The translations under genes were made by a program, and so were the position numbers. Below are positions 7,532 to 16,740 of a stretch of 37,671 bases of DNA, in pieces. Every line of letters starts with the position of its first letter. The first letter of the stretch is position 1. The notes beneath the pieces are model-generated. The model was not told the origin of the DNA, did not search any database, and saw only the letters and a list, made by a program, of their open reading frames with translations. The stretch covers positions 1-37,671 of the forward strand of contig NVWS02000102.1 of NCBI GenBank assembly GCA_002746295.2, read 5' to 3'. The stretch comes from Zetaproteobacteria bacterium. Its GTDB lineage: Bacteria > Pseudomonadota > Zetaproteobacteria > Mariprofundales > Mariprofundaceae.

Positions 7532-7749
7532 GTCTGAAAGTCTCTTATGCTGCGGCATGTGGGGGGCTGGCAGGGGGATTGGTCGGTTTGGCGGTGTGTG
7601 TGGTACAAGGTGTTGGCTGGAATGAATCAGTGTTTCGTGTTTTTGTATTGGCTGTGAGCGCGGCTTGGATGGGCATGCTTTTAGCGTGGTTGAATGTGAT
7701 GCTATCTCCTCAAAATGAGGACTCGAATGATGGGGAGTCAACACCATGA
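7528..7749 (+). CDS. Small two-helix membrane protein of unknown function in the flagellar operon
   Basis: This 73-residue protein has two predicted transmembrane helices (about 5-27, glycine/alanine-rich, and 34-60), a short loop between them (VGWNES) and an acidic tail (NEDSNDGESTP). It shares ATGA overlaps with both flhG and fliA, so it is almost certainly translated with them. I do not recognise a family. The arrangement suggests either a membrane partner of FlhG or a regulator of FliA, but nothing in the sequence proves either. That it is a real gene rests on the exact overlaps at both ends and membrane-protein composition. Confidence 0.72.
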   Translation: MSLKVSYAAACGGLAGGLVGLAVCVVQGVGWNESVFRVFVLAVSAAWMGMLLAWLNVMLSPQNEDSNDGESTP

Positions 7750-8501
7750 GTGGTGTGAAGGAATATGTGCAAAATGAAGTTTCGATTCTCAATGATCCCG
7801 AGCGTTTGTTGGCGGAATACTTGCCTTTGATTCGTTATCATGCGGATCAATTGATGCGCCGTACACCTGCTTCGATTGAGCTGGATGACATGATTGATGC
7901 GGGTGTGTTGGGTTTGTTGGATGGTGCGCAACGTTTCGATGATGAACGAGAGGTGCAGTTTAAAACTTTTGTCTCTTACCGTGTGCGTGGCGCGATGATT
8001 GACTACTTGCGGGCTTTTGACTGGATGCCGAGAAGTTTGCGAGATGCTTCAAAATCTATGCAGTTGGCAATGGCTGCTTTGGAGCAAGAAAAAGGTCGCC
8101 CCGCAGAAGAAGCAGAGGTGGCGGCATATTTAGACATTGATGTCTCCGAATATCGAAAACGTCTCGATCAGGTGCGCAGTATGTCGGTGGTTCATTTTGA
8201 TGATCTTCCTTCGGTGATGGGTGAAGATGATGAAATGAATGTGTTGGATATGCTTGAAGGGGATGAAGCTTTGATGCCCGAACGACAAGCCGCAACCCAG
8301 CAGTTTGTTGAGAAGCTGGCAGTGGCGATTGAAGGCTTACCCAAGCGTGAAATGGTTTTGCTGACCTTGTATTATTATGAAGAACTGACGATGAAAGAGG
8401 TGGCATTGGTGTTGGGTTTGACAGAATCACGTATCTCTCAATTGCATAGCCAGATGGTTGTGCGGTTGCGAGGAAGTTTAAAGTTGGATGTAAAAGAATG
8501 A
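7746..8501 (+). CDS. fliA: RNA polymerase sigma factor for flagellar genes (sigma-28, FliA)
   Basis: FliA directs RNA polymerase to late flagellar and chemotaxis promoters and is usually held by the anti-sigma factor FlgM until the hook is complete. The 251-residue protein shows sigma region 2 (LIRYHADQLMRR, IDAGVLGLLDGAQRFD, FKTFVSYRVRGAMIDYLR), region 3 in the middle and a region 4 helix-turn-helix (LTMKEVALVLGLTESRISQLH). It starts at an ATG overlapping the previous stop by 4 bases. FlgM is not encoded in this window. Placement after flhF-flhG is common in flagellated proteobacteria. Confidence 0.95.
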   Translation: MSGVKEYVQNEVSILNDPERLLAEYLPLIRYHADQLMRRTPASIELDDMIDAGVLGLLDGAQRFDDEREVQFKTFVSYRVRGAMIDYLRAFDWMPRSLRDASKSMQLAMAALEQEKGRPAEEAEVAAYLDIDVSEYRKRLDQVRSMSVVHFDDLPSVMGEDDEMNVLDMLEGDEALMPERQAATQQFVEKLAVAIEGLPKREMVLLTLYYYEELTMKEVALVLGLTESRISQLHSQMVVRLRGSLKLDVKE

Positions 8502-8511
8502 TGTGGGGTGA

Positions 8512-9084
8512 ATGGGTATGGTAGATATGTGGCTTGCCATAATGCCGACGAATGTTTTTTCTGTCGGTGTGGATATTGTATTGATTGTTGTGTTGTTGGG
8601 GATGTGGGCGTTTTGGTGGAAGCAAGCTCAACGAACGCAACGTGTTGAAACGGGCTTGCTTGAGGCTGCGGCACAATTGCAAGAAGCGACGGCGCTATTG
8701 GACGATGCCTTGAATCAAATTTCATTGCTGCAACGACAGGAAGAAAAAAAGCCCAGTAAGGTGGCGGAGCTTGGTGGCACATCTCCCTTATCTGTGGCCA
8801 TGCAAGCGGATGCTTTGGATGATGATATTGAACCACAGTTTAGTTCAAGAGCGCGTGAATTATTGAAGGCAAAGCAAGCAGAGTTAGAGATGAGACCTGT
8901 GCAAGTAGCCGCACGCTCAAACCGTGTGGAACAAGCTGCTCCGCAAAATAAGCAGGGTGTGATGGATGTGGCGCAGATTTTACGCATGCAACGGGAAGGG
9001 GCTTCATTGGACAGTATTGCAGATACCTTAAACATGCCATTGGCTCAGGTAAAATTAATGTTGATGTTGCAAAAAGGTGCGTAG
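8512..9084 (+). CDS. Membrane-anchored coiled-coil protein, SwrB/DUF2802-like
   Basis: This 190-residue protein has one N-terminal transmembrane helix (about 17-36), a coiled-coil-like stretch (about 42-76), a variable linker, and a C-terminal helical module (about 148-188; ILRMQREGASLDSIADTLNM...VKLML) resembling a small helix-turn-helix. This design and its place right after fliA match DUF2802-type proteins of proteobacterial flagellar operons and recall SwrB, which follows sigD in Bacillus subtilis and helps activate flagellar export. Homology to SwrB is inference from design and position. ATG 8512 is used; ATG 8518 is also possible. The gap to fliA is 10 bases. Confidence 0.6.
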   Translation: MGMVDMWLAIMPTNVFSVGVDIVLIVVLLGMWAFWWKQAQRTQRVETGLLEAAAQLQEATALLDDALNQISLLQRQEEKKPSKVAELGGTSPLSVAMQADALDDDIEPQFSSRARELLKAKQAELEMRPVQVAARSNRVEQAAPQNKQGVMDVAQILRMQREGASLDSIADTLNMPLAQVKLMLMLQKGA

Positions 9085-9087
9085 CGC

Positions 9088-9834
9088 ATGATTAACCTTT
9101 TGGCGGCTCAGATTGTAAGTTTGCCAATGGGAAGTAAGTCAGATGTTGCGCCCAAAATGCCGTGGCCCAATGGGAGCCTCATCACAGCGAAAATGACGGC
9201 AATAGATTCGGAAGGTTCGGTTATTTTATCATTGGGTGGCTATCGCTTGCGTGCACAAGTGCCGCCCAATACGCCCTTGGGAAATGTTTGGTTGTTGTTA
9301 TTGAGTCGAGAGATGCCTGCCCAGTTTCGTTTGTTACATGAAGCTCATGCAGCTTCGATGTTGGCGGATATGTTGGCGCAAAAGGCTGTGAAAGACCCAC
9401 AAGCGGATGTGGGTAAACGTGTGATACATACAACACAGCAAGGCTGGCATAAAATGGATGGGGAAGATTTGCCTTTTGTGATGGAACGGGGGGCTTCGGG
9501 GCAGTATGTGATGTTGCATGAGCGGCAACATGGTGGCGCAAGGGGTGTGGTGCATCGTCAGCAAAATGCGGGTGGTTTTTTACTGCATGGGCGGGTGGAT
9601 TTGGATGGCTTGGGTGCTGTGATGTTTTCCCTGCATAGCATAGAAAACAAATGGAAATTAAGTGTTTATGCTGATCTTGCGGAGAGTGTGGATATGTTGC
9701 GTGGTGATTTCTCGGCATGGATGAATAAGCAACCTGAATGGGTTGTGCAAGGTACAAAAAAGTACGACCTTGAAGGGCATGTGATGCATGGTCTGCCCAG
9801 TGAGTTTAGTTTTTTGAATGGCTTGGAAGCATGA
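9088..9834 (+). CDS. Last gene of flagellar operon, possible FliK-like hook-length protein
   Basis: This is a soluble 248-residue protein with no signal peptide or membrane helix. The N-terminal third contains a beta-rich stretch (SVILSLGGYRLRAQVPPNTP). The C-terminal part (about 152-213: GRVDLDGLGAVMFSLHS, then WKLSVYADLAESVDMLRGD) resembles the FliK C-terminal domain pattern, in which LGxVxxxL is followed by a second strand and a helix. That would make it a hook-length control protein or a relative. It is shorter than most FliK proteins (about 350-450) and lacks their proline-rich linker, so I hold this loosely. It starts 3 bases after the previous stop. Confidence 0.45.
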   Translation: MINLLAAQIVSLPMGSKSDVAPKMPWPNGSLITAKMTAIDSEGSVILSLGGYRLRAQVPPNTPLGNVWLLLLSREMPAQFRLLHEAHAASMLADMLAQKAVKDPQADVGKRVIHTTQQGWHKMDGEDLPFVMERGASGQYVMLHERQHGGARGVVHRQQNAGGFLLHGRVDLDGLGAVMFSLHSIENKWKLSVYADLAESVDMLRGDFSAWMNKQPEWVVQGTKKYDLEGHVMHGLPSEFSFLNGLEA

Positions 9835-9910
9835 AGATGTGTGATGATAAGATGTTTTAAATATGAATGTGAATCCAGCGGTCTTTATGAAAAACCATTC
9901 ATGATAAATA

Positions 9911-9938
9911 TTGACGAAAATAATGTTTCTGCTAGAAA
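9911..9938 (+). promoter_or_regulatory. Predicted promoter of the nuo operon
   Basis: TTGACG (9911-9916) and TAGAAA (9933-9938) are separated by 16 bases, in the 177-base gap between the flagellar and nuo operons. A similar box pair (TTGAAA/TAGAAA) precedes rpmE. Transcription would begin about 65 bases before nuoA. I see no clear terminator for the flagellar operon in this gap, so read-through is possible. Confidence 0.5.
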
Positions 9939-9942
9939 TCCG

Positions 9943-9966
9943 ACCCGCAGATTGAGTCTGTAGGGT
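9943..9966 (+). other. Hairpin in the nuo leader
   Basis: ACCC-g-CAGA pairs with TCTG-ta-GGGT across a 5-base loop, giving an imperfect 8-bp stem just downstream of the predicted nuo promoter. It would lie at or near the 5' end of the transcript. It could stabilise the message or be a protein-binding site. No known riboswitch is recognised. Confidence 0.35.
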
Positions 9967-10011
9967 GTCAACAGGGGTGTTGGTGCTGAGAATTACAAAG
10001 GGGAGGGTGCA

Positions 10012-10383
10012 ATGGGCGCGGCATATTTAGCGAACGAATACATACCCATTTTTATCTTTATTTTGGTTGCTCTAGGTATGGGAGCCATGCCTCTCATGAT
10101 AACCGTGTTGGTCGCGGAACAAAAGCCTGATGATGAAAAATTATCGCCTTATGAGTGCGGTTTTGAGGCCTTTGAAGATGCGCGAATCCATTTTGATGTC
10201 CGTTTTTATCTGATTGCCATCCTTTTTGTTATTTTTGATTTGGAAACAGCATTTTTATTTCCTTGGGCTGTCGTGTTGGATCAAATTGGTATGTTTGGTT
10301 TTGTTGAAATGATGTTGTTTCTATTAATCTTATTGGTTGGATATATCTATGCCTGGAACAAGGGAGCCTTGCAATGGGAATAG
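10012..10383 (+). CDS. nuoA: NADH-quinone oxidoreductase subunit A
   Basis: NuoA is a small membrane subunit of respiratory complex I, at the junction between the hydrophilic arm and the membrane arm. It has 123 residues and three transmembrane helices (about 8-30, 62-85, 90-112). The conserved cytoplasmic loop with its cysteine is present ([14 protein letters not shown]), followed by [38 protein letters not shown] ribosome site precedes ATG 10012. It is the first gene of a complete nuoA-N operon and overlaps nuoB by 10 bases. Confidence 0.97.
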   Translation: MGAAYLANEYIPIFIFILVALGMGAMPLMITVLVAEQKPDDEKLSPYECGFEAFEDARIHFDVRFYLIAILFVIFDLETAFLFPWAVVLDQIGMFGFVEMMLFLLILLVGYIYAWNKGALQWE

Positions 10384-10850
10384 AAGGACTGCTTGATAAA
10401 GGTTTTATCACCACAACGGCAGATAAACTCATCAATGGTGCGCGTGCTGGGTCATTGTGGCCGATGACCTTTGGTTTGGCATGCTGTGCGGTTGAAATGA
10501 TGCATGCAGGTGCATCACGTTATGATTTGGATCGCTTCGGCATTGTGTTTCGTCCTTCGCCGCGTCAATCCGATGTGATGGTTGTTGCAGGTACGCTGTG
10601 TAATAAAATGGCACCAGCACTTCGTAAGGTATATGACCAAATGTCAGAGCCTCGCTGGGTGATTTCAATGGGCTCGTGTGCCAATGGTGGTGGATACTAC
10701 CACTATTCTTACGCGGTAACGCGTGGTTGTGACCGTATTGTACCTGTTGATATTTATATTCCAGGTTGCCCCCCGACTGCCGAAGCTTTGCTGTATGGCT
10801 TTATTCAATTGCAGGAAAAAATCAAACGCACCAATACAATTGCACGGTAA
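10374..10850 (+). CDS. nuoB: NADH-quinone oxidoreductase subunit B
   Basis: NuoB carries the terminal [4Fe-4S] cluster N2, which passes electrons to quinone at the interface with NuoD. It has 158 residues, and the four ligand cysteines are in place: tandem C37-C38, C102 (MGSCANGGG) and C132 ([11 protein letters not shown]). The family stretch [21 protein letters not shown] is intact. It starts inside the end of nuoA (10-base overlap), and 3 bases separate it from nuoC. Confidence 0.97.
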   Translation: MGIEGLLDKGFITTTADKLINGARAGSLWPMTFGLACCAVEMMHAGASRYDLDRFGIVFRPSPRQSDVMVVAGTLCNKMAPALRKVYDQMSEPRWVISMGSCANGGGYYHYSYAVTRGCDRIVPVDIYIPGCPPTAEALLYGFIQLQEKIKRTNTIAR

Positions 10851-10853
10851 CTG

Positions 10854-11450
10854 ATGATGAATGACATAAAAGAAGAGCAACAAGATTTGCCCGAGGTTGT
10901 GGGCTTGAAAAAGCAATTTGGCGATGGGATTCTTGAAGTTTCTAAGAGTTTGGATTGTACCGTCGTCATGGTGCGCTGTGATCGTATTGTTGAAGCGTGC
11001 CATTATTTAAAAGATCAACAAGGCTATGAACAGTTGATGGACTTGTGTGGCGTGGATATGTCGGAATATCCGAGTTTTGTGAAAGAAGATGGTCGCTACC
11101 AAGTTGTTTATAACTTATTGTCTATTCAACATAACAAACGTTTGCGTTTAAAAGTACAGGTGGATGCACGTCAATTGGTGAACTCTGTGGTTGAAGTGTG
11201 GCCAACTGCCAATTGGTTTGAGCGGGAAGCTTTTGAAATGTATGGTGTTATTTTTAACCACCACCCTGATTTGCGTCGTTTATTAACGGATTATGGTTTT
11301 GAAGGTTATCCGATGCGCAAAGATTTCCCAGTGGAAGGGCGTGTTGAGATGTTCTTTGATGATGAGCAATGGCGTTGTGTTTATCGTCCCAATGCGGTGG
11401 AAAACCGTGTGCTTATTCCTAAAACGTGGCCAGGAGCTGACCGTGGCTGA
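10854..11450 (+). CDS. nuoC: NADH-quinone oxidoreductase subunit C
   Basis: NuoC is the 30-kDa-type subunit of the peripheral arm of complex I. It has 198 residues and is not fused to NuoD, unlike in E. coli. The C-terminal signature is clear ([22 protein letters not shown], then [14 protein letters not shown]). The ATG at 10854 is followed at once by a second ATG at 10857; either may be used. The end overlaps nuoD by 8 bases. Confidence 0.96.
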   Translation: MMNDIKEEQQDLPEVVGLKKQFGDGILEVSKSLDCTVVMVRCDRIVEACHYLKDQQGYEQLMDLCGVDMSEYPSFVKEDGRYQVVYNLLSIQHNKRLRLKVQVDARQLVNSVVEVWPTANWFEREAFEMYGVIFNHHPDLRRLLTDYGFEGYPMRKDFPVEGRVEMFFDDEQWRCVYRPNAVENRVLIPKTWPGADRG

Positions 11451-12621
11451 AATTAAGAATTACACCCTAAATTTTGGCCCTCAACACCCATCAGCGCATG
11501 GTGTTTTACGCTTGGTGTTGGAGTTGGATGGTGAAGTGGTTGAACGCGCGGAGCCACATATTGGCTTGTTGCACCGTGGCACTGAAAAATTATTTGAACA
11601 AAAAACATACTTGCAAAATGTACCCTATTTTGATCGTTTTGATTATGTATCCATGATGGCCAATGAACATGCTTACGCATTGGCTGTTGAAAAGCTGATG
11701 GGCGTGGAAGCACCCGAACGTGCGCAATATATTCGTGTGATGTTTGCGGAACTCACACGGATTTTGAACCATTGTATGTGGTTGGGCGCGGTGGCACTTG
11801 ATATTGGTGCGATGACGGTCTTCTTGTATTGTTTTCGTGAGCGCGAAGATATTTTCGATTTTTATGAAGAAGTATCGGGTGCGCGTATGCATGCAGCGTA
11901 TTTCCGTCCAGGTGGCGTGAGTAAAGATCTTCCCGATGGTTTGTTGGAAAAAATTAAGGCTTTTACAGACACTTTTCCTGGTTATGTGGATGAATATGAA
12001 ACCTTATTGACTGAAAATCGCATTTGGAAACAGCGCAATGTTGATATTGCGATTGTGGATGAAGAAACAGCGTTGGCTTGGGGTTTTAGTGGTCCTATGA
12101 TTCGTTCCTCTGGTGTTGCGTGGGATTTGCGTAAAACACAACCTTACGATGTGTATGATAAAATGGAATTTGATATTCCAGTGGGTGCAACGGGCGATTG
12201 TTATGATCGTTACTTGGTGCGTGTGGAAGAAATGCGTCAATCCAATGAAATTATCCGCCAATGTATTGAATGGTTGCTTGAGAACCCTGGTGACATTAAA
12301 TCGCGTGATGGACGTTTAAGTAGCCCTGATCGCGCCGATATGAAAGGTGATATGGAAACATTGATTCATCACTTTAAATATTTCTCTGAGGGGTATCATG
12401 TGCCAGCAGGTGAAATATATACTGCAGTGGAGCACCCTAAGGGTGAATTCGGCGTATACTTGGTATCGGATGGTTCCAATAAACCCTATCGCATGAAAGT
12501 ACGTGCTGCGGGTTTTGCGCATTTGGAAGCTTTGGATTATATGTGTCGTGGTCACATGATTGCTGATGTTGTGGCGATTCTTGGTACACAAGATATTGTA
12601 TTTGGGGAGGTGGATCGATGA
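11443..12621 (+). CDS. nuoD: NADH-quinone oxidoreductase subunit D
   Basis: NuoD is the 49-kDa-type subunit forming the quinone-binding pocket with NuoB. It has 392 residues. The N-terminal [10 protein letters not shown] loop, with the quinone-contacting histidine, and the [10 protein letters not shown] segment are present, as is the C-terminal [14 protein letters not shown] choose GTG 11443: CAGGAG precedes it, it gives the family N-terminus ([15 protein letters not shown]), and it makes an 8-base overlap with nuoC. The longer in-frame start at 11293 would lie deep inside nuoC. Confidence 0.96.
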   Translation: MAEIKNYTLNFGPQHPSAHGVLRLVLELDGEVVERAEPHIGLLHRGTEKLFEQKTYLQNVPYFDRFDYVSMMANEHAYALAVEKLMGVEAPERAQYIRVMFAELTRILNHCMWLGAVALDIGAMTVFLYCFREREDIFDFYEEVSGARMHAAYFRPGGVSKDLPDGLLEKIKAFTDTFPGYVDEYETLLTENRIWKQRNVDIAIVDEETALAWGFSGPMIRSSGVAWDLRKTQPYDVYDKMEFDIPVGATGDCYDRYLVRVEEMRQSNEIIRQCIEWLLENPGDIKSRDGRLSSPDRADMKGDMETLIHHFKYFSEGYHVPAGEIYTAVEHPKGEFGVYLVSDGSNKPYRMKVRAAGFAHLEALDYMCRGHMIADVVAILGTQDIVFGEVDR

Positions 12622-13115
12622 GCTTGCAAAACGAGATTCATTTTACTTCTGAACGTTTGCAAGAAATTGATGTGCTGGTGAAGAAATATCCAGGTAAGCG
12701 TTCAGCGTTGTTGCCTGTTTTGCACATGGCTCAAAAAGATTTTGGTTATTTGTCGATGGCTGCTCAACAATTGGTTGCAGACACCTTGAATTTGCGCTTG
12801 ATGGTGGTGCGTGAAGTCGTCACGTTTTATACCATGTTTCGTGAAAAACCTTGTGGTACTTATTTGTTGGAAGTGTGTACGAATGCGGGTTGTATGTTGA
12901 ATGGTGCCAATGAATTGTTGGCGCATATGACAGAAAGCTTGGGTATTGAAGTGGGTGAAACCACAGCTGATGGCATGTTTACTGTGACAGAAGTGGAATG
13001 CGCTGGGGCTTGTGGTGGTGCGCCTGTTGTTCAGATTAACAATGAATACCATGAAAAAGTGGATGCGACTTATATGGATGCATTTATTACACGGGTATCT
13101 GGAGGTCAGTCATGA
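12618..13115 (+). CDS. nuoE: NADH-quinone oxidoreductase subunit E
   Basis: NuoE is the 24-kDa-type subunit with the [2Fe-2S] cluster N1a, part of the NADH dehydrogenase module with NuoF and NuoG. It has 165 residues, and all four cysteine ligands are present: C87 and C92 (CTNAGC), and C128 and C132 (CAGAC). The thioredoxin-like fold region begins around residue 78. ATGA overlaps occur with both nuoD and nuoF. Confidence 0.97.
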   Translation: MSLQNEIHFTSERLQEIDVLVKKYPGKRSALLPVLHMAQKDFGYLSMAAQQLVADTLNLRLMVVREVVTFYTMFREKPCGTYLLEVCTNAGCMLNGANELLAHMTESLGIEVGETTADGMFTVTEVECAGACGGAPVVQINNEYHEKVDATYMDAFITRVSGGQS

Positions 13116-14389
13116 TTTCATCGGATCCCAAACAGGTTAAAGCGATTTGTTTTGACCGTATTCACCTTGAAAATCAGACCTCTTTGGCTGTTGCGAAAAA
13201 AAATGGTGCATACAAATTTTTACCGACGGTACTGAAAGACTTCGATAAGGAACGTATCGTGGATGAAGTGAAAAAGTCGGGTTTACGTGGAAGAGGTGGC
13301 GCTGGTTTTCCAACAGGTTTGAAGTGGTCATTTGTGCCACGTAATACGGGTAAGCCAACATATTTGTTATGTAATGCGGATGAAGGTGAACCGGGTACCT
13401 TTAAAGATCGGGATATTATGCGCTTTGATCCACACCTTCTGATTGAAGGTATGTTGATGTCGGGTTTTGCCTTGGGTGTAAAAGATGCCTATATTTATAT
13501 TCGCGGCGAATTTTTGCATGAAGCCAATGTGTTGGATGCTGCCATTGAAGAAGCGTATGCAGCGAACCTTTTGGGTGAGAATATTTTAGGCACAGATTTT
13601 TCCATGAACTTAACGGTGCATCGGGGTGCTGGTGCGTATATTTGTGGTGAAGAAACAGCATTGATTGAATCGTTGGAAGGCCGCCCTGGTCGCCCACGTT
13701 TCAAACCTCCTTTTCCTGCAGTTGAAGGTTTTTATCGTTGCCCAACGGTGGTGAATAATGTGGAAACATTGGCAACCATTCCTGCGATTTTAGAATTTGG
13801 CGGAGATTGGCACGCAGCGATTGGTGTACCCAATAATACAGGCATGAAAATTTTCTCAGTTTCGGGGCATGTGAACAAGCCTGGAAACTACGAAGTGCCG
13901 ATGGGTACTTCGTTGAAAACGTTGATTGAAGAGTATTGTGGTGGTTTACAGCATGGTACAGTACCTAAGGTGATTATTCCAGGTGGCTCTTCTACGCCAT
14001 GGTTGCTTGCTGAACATTATGATACACCGCTCACGTATGATGCCATGATGAAGGCTGGCTCGATGTTGGGTTCGGGTGCGATTATTGTCATGGATGAAAC
14101 GGCGGATGTGATTGCCTTAACCCGTCGTTTAACGCATTTTTATGCCCATGAATCATGTGGTCAATGTACGCCATGTCGAGAAGGTACGGGTTGGTTGGAG
14201 CGCGTCATGACACGTGTTGAGAATGGTCAAGGTTGTGAAGAAGATTTAACGGTTCTACATGATGCAGCAACGCATATGGCAGGGCGCACGATTTGTGCGT
14301 TGGCAGATGGTGCTGCTGCACCCATTTTGTCGTTATTAAAACATTTTCCCGATGAAGTTCGCGCAAGGTTGATGGAGAAGGCTGCATGA
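13112..14389 (+). CDS. nuoF: NADH-quinone oxidoreductase subunit F (NADH- and FMN-binding)
   Basis: NuoF oxidises NADH, binds FMN and carries [4Fe-4S] cluster N3. It has 425 residues. The nucleotide-binding glycine-rich loop GRGGAGFPTG (60-69), the FMN region (NADEGEPGTFKDR) and GAGAYICGEETALIESLEG are intact. Cluster ligands are C349, C352 and C355 (CGQCTPC) and C395. ATGA overlaps tie it to nuoE and nuoG. Nothing unusual is seen. Confidence 0.97.
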   Translation: MISSDPKQVKAICFDRIHLENQTSLAVAKKNGAYKFLPTVLKDFDKERIVDEVKKSGLRGRGGAGFPTGLKWSFVPRNTGKPTYLLCNADEGEPGTFKDRDIMRFDPHLLIEGMLMSGFALGVKDAYIYIRGEFLHEANVLDAAIEEAYAANLLGENILGTDFSMNLTVHRGAGAYICGEETALIESLEGRPGRPRFKPPFPAVEGFYRCPTVVNNVETLATIPAILEFGGDWHAAIGVPNNTGMKIFSVSGHVNKPGNYEVPMGTSLKTLIEEYCGGLQHGTVPKVIIPGGSSTPWLLAEHYDTPLTYDAMMKAGSMLGSGAIIVMDETADVIALTRRLTHFYAHESCGQCTPCREGTGWLERVMTRVENGQGCEEDLTVLHDAATHMAGRTICALADGAAAPILSLLKHFPDEVRARLMEKAA

Positions 14390-16740
14390 CAACTTTATTT
14401 ATCAATGAAGAAGAGGTGACCGTTTCATCTGGAACGAGCATCTTAGAAGCATGTCGTACGCATGGTGCGGATGTGCCATATTTTTGTTATCATCCAGAGC
14501 TTTCTGTGGCTGCCAATTGCCGTATGTGCTTGGTTGAAGTAGAGGGCTGGGGTAAGCCAGCGGCATCATGTTGTACGCCAGTGGGTGAAGGTATGCGTGT
14601 GACGACGCATTCTGAAAGTTTGAGTAAAGATCGTGAGATGATCATGGAGTACTTGCTCATCAATCACCCTTTGGATTGTCCTGTGTGTGACCAAGGTGGT
14701 GAATGTAAGCTGCAAGATTACGCGGTTGAACATGGACCAGACCATGGTCGCTATAAAGAAATTAAACGTGCTGTGGTTGACCATAACCTTGGCCCCTTTG
14801 TCAGCACATGTATGACCCGTTGCATTCATTGCACACGCTGCGTTCGCTTTGCAGATGAAATTGCAGGTACAGGTGATATGGGCGTTTTGAACCGTTCAGA
14901 TCACATGCGTATTGAAGGTGTGGTTGAAGATGCATTGGCTTCTGAATTGTCAGGGAACTTGGCAGATATTTGCCCTGTGGGTGCGTTGCTGGATAAGCCT
15001 TCGCACGATGTTTCTCGTCCTTGGGAGGTAAAACGCCACAAGAGTACATGTACACAATGCCCCCAAGGTTGTGATATTGTGATTGAATCACGGGGTGATG
15101 AAGTGATTCGTATCAAACCCGACCATGATATGGGTGAATCTTGGATTTGTGACCGTGGTCGCTATGTGCATGATTCATTTCGTTCGGATGCACGTATCTT
15201 AACACCATCCATCCGTACTGATTCAGGGATGCAGGTGGTTACTTGGGATGCTGCTGTAGAAAAAACAGTGAATTTGTTAAAAGATAAGCGCGTGGGTATT
15301 GTTTTTTCACCCGATTGGAGCATTGAAGGATTGACTTCCATTCGTTTGTTGCATGATCGCATTTTTAAAGATGCCAAGGTTGCCTTTGACTTGCATCGTC
15401 GTGATATGCGTCCTTTTGCCTTTGAAGAAGGCTTTGGGATGACGCCTGAAAACATTGTAGCTGCCGATGAGGTGGTGATTTTAGGCTCTGATTTGCGCCA
15501 ACGCTTGCCTATTTTGATGCAAGGTTTACGCAAACGTAGTTTTTCGGATAAACCTGTAACACGTATTGGTGCTATGAATTACCGCACCAACAGTGAATTA
15601 ACGCATGATGCTTTGATTCGCCCGCGTGAATGGGGTGCAGTGATTGCGAGAGCGATGCAGCAATTGAAAGATTTGGGCAAAACAGCGGCAGGTATGGATG
15701 CTTGGTTATTAGCTGTGCCTGAGCGTCATGAAGCAGGGAAATTGTTGGCGGACGCATTGTTGGCAGACTCTTGTGCGTTACTTGTGGGTGAAGAAATTCG
15801 TTCGCATGCAGATGCTGCTGCGTTGATTCATGGTTTGGATTTGATAGCGCGAGCTTCAGGTCATGGCGAAGAAGGTCGCGATGCACGGAACTTGATTCCA
15901 GAAGGCATGAATGCCTCCTTGTTGAGTGCGGTCTTTGGCGATATTCGAACCAGCGTTAGTGATTTGTTTGATGCCGCTCATGATGGTGAATTGGATGCTT
16001 TGTTATTGATTGGAAGTGATCCATTGGGTGATGGTTTGTTCTCCATGCAAGCCAAACGTGCGATGGGCAAGGTGCCTTTGGTACAAGTTGGTGCCGTTGC
16101 TGGTGATGTATCTGAATATGCGGATGTGATGTTGCCTGCATCGGCTTATTCTGAAGTGGATGGTACGTTTATCAATATGTCAGGTAATGTGCGAAATGCT
16201 GATGAACCCTTATCAACATTGGGCGAAGGACGACCTTTATGGAAGGTCATGATGCGTTTAATTCAGGGCTTTGATGTGGATGTTCCTGCTGTTGATGTGC
16301 GTGAAATTAGAACACTGGTTCAAGGCTATTTGCCGAGCTTGGCTGTGCTTTGGAGTGACTGTGTGGATGATACTTGGCATATGCCAGTCGCTCGCCAAAA
16401 AGATGCCATATTTTTACCAACAGGTATTGAACCCGTGATGGCGTTGGATGTGATTAGTCGTTATTCGATGTATCGTGAAGGTGCATGGGTGAGAGCCTCG
16501 AAATCATTGACAGAAGCAGGGCATATTCGTGCTTTGGATGATGTCTTGCTTCATCCAAATACACTGCAAGCCGCAGGTTTGAAGCCTGGAGCGTGTTTGG
16601 TTAGAACAGCATCTGGAGATTTCACATTTGATGTGGGTGTACGTGATGATGTGGTTGAGGGCGTGTTATTTATTGCTAAACGTGGCATTGCAGGTGATTT
16701 ATCTTGTGAAGTCATGGCTAGCCTTGGGGGAGGTCAGTAA
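14386..16740 (+). CDS. nuoG: NADH-quinone oxidoreductase subunit G
   Basis: NuoG is the large iron-sulfur subunit of the peripheral arm. It has 784 residues. The N-terminal [2Fe-2S] ligands are C34, C45, C48 and C62. The His/Cys cluster motif [14 protein letters not shown] and the [4Fe-4S] motif CIHCTRC with a distant CPVG follow. A further four-cysteine motif (CTQCPQGC...CDRGR) begins the molybdopterin-oxidoreductase-like domain, so the extra cluster found in many bacterial NuoG proteins (N7 type) is probably present. The C-terminal molybdopterin-like domain has no evident catalytic role, as in other complex I enzymes. The stop codon overlaps the nuoH start by one base. Confidence 0.96.
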   Translation: MTTLFINEEEVTVSSGTSILEACRTHGADVPYFCYHPELSVAANCRMCLVEVEGWGKPAASCCTPVGEGMRVTTHSESLSKDREMIMEYLLINHPLDCPVCDQGGECKLQDYAVEHGPDHGRYKEIKRAVVDHNLGPFVSTCMTRCIHCTRCVRFADEIAGTGDMGVLNRSDHMRIEGVVEDALASELSGNLADICPVGALLDKPSHDVSRPWEVKRHKSTCTQCPQGCDIVIESRGDEVIRIKPDHDMGESWICDRGRYVHDSFRSDARILTPSIRTDSGMQVVTWDAAVEKTVNLLKDKRVGIVFSPDWSIEGLTSIRLLHDRIFKDAKVAFDLHRRDMRPFAFEEGFGMTPENIVAADEVVILGSDLRQRLPILMQGLRKRSFSDKPVTRIGAMNYRTNSELTHDALIRPREWGAVIARAMQQLKDLGKTAAGMDAWLLAVPERHEAGKLLADALLADSCALLVGEEIRSHADAAALIHGLDLIARASGHGEEGRDARNLIPEGMNASLLSAVFGDIRTSVSDLFDAAHDGELDALLLIGSDPLGDGLFSMQAKRAMGKVPLVQVGAVAGDVSEYADVMLPASAYSEVDGTFINMSGNVRNADEPLSTLGEGRPLWKVMMRLIQGFDVDVPAVDVREIRTLVQGYLPSLAVLWSDCVDDTWHMPVARQKDAIFLPTGIEPVMALDVISRYSMYREGAWVRASKSLTEAGHIRALDDVLLHPNTLQAAGLKPGACLVRTASGDFTFDVGVRDDVVEGVLFIAKRGIAGDLSCEVMASLGGGQ

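Noticed and set aside
8056-8682. A 208-residue minus-strand frame opposite fliA and the following gene
   Set aside because: Its His/Pro/Leu-rich composition is what the complement of real coding sequence gives; fliA is certain on the + strand.
9871-9910. A possible terminator for the flagellar operon (ATGAA/TTCAT repeat)
   Set aside because: The stem is only 5 pairs with no GC content to speak of and no T-run; too weak to call.
11293-11442. A longer start for nuoD
   Set aside because: It would overlap nuoC by over 150 bases and add residues unlike the family; GTG 11443 has a ribosome site and gives the known N-terminus.
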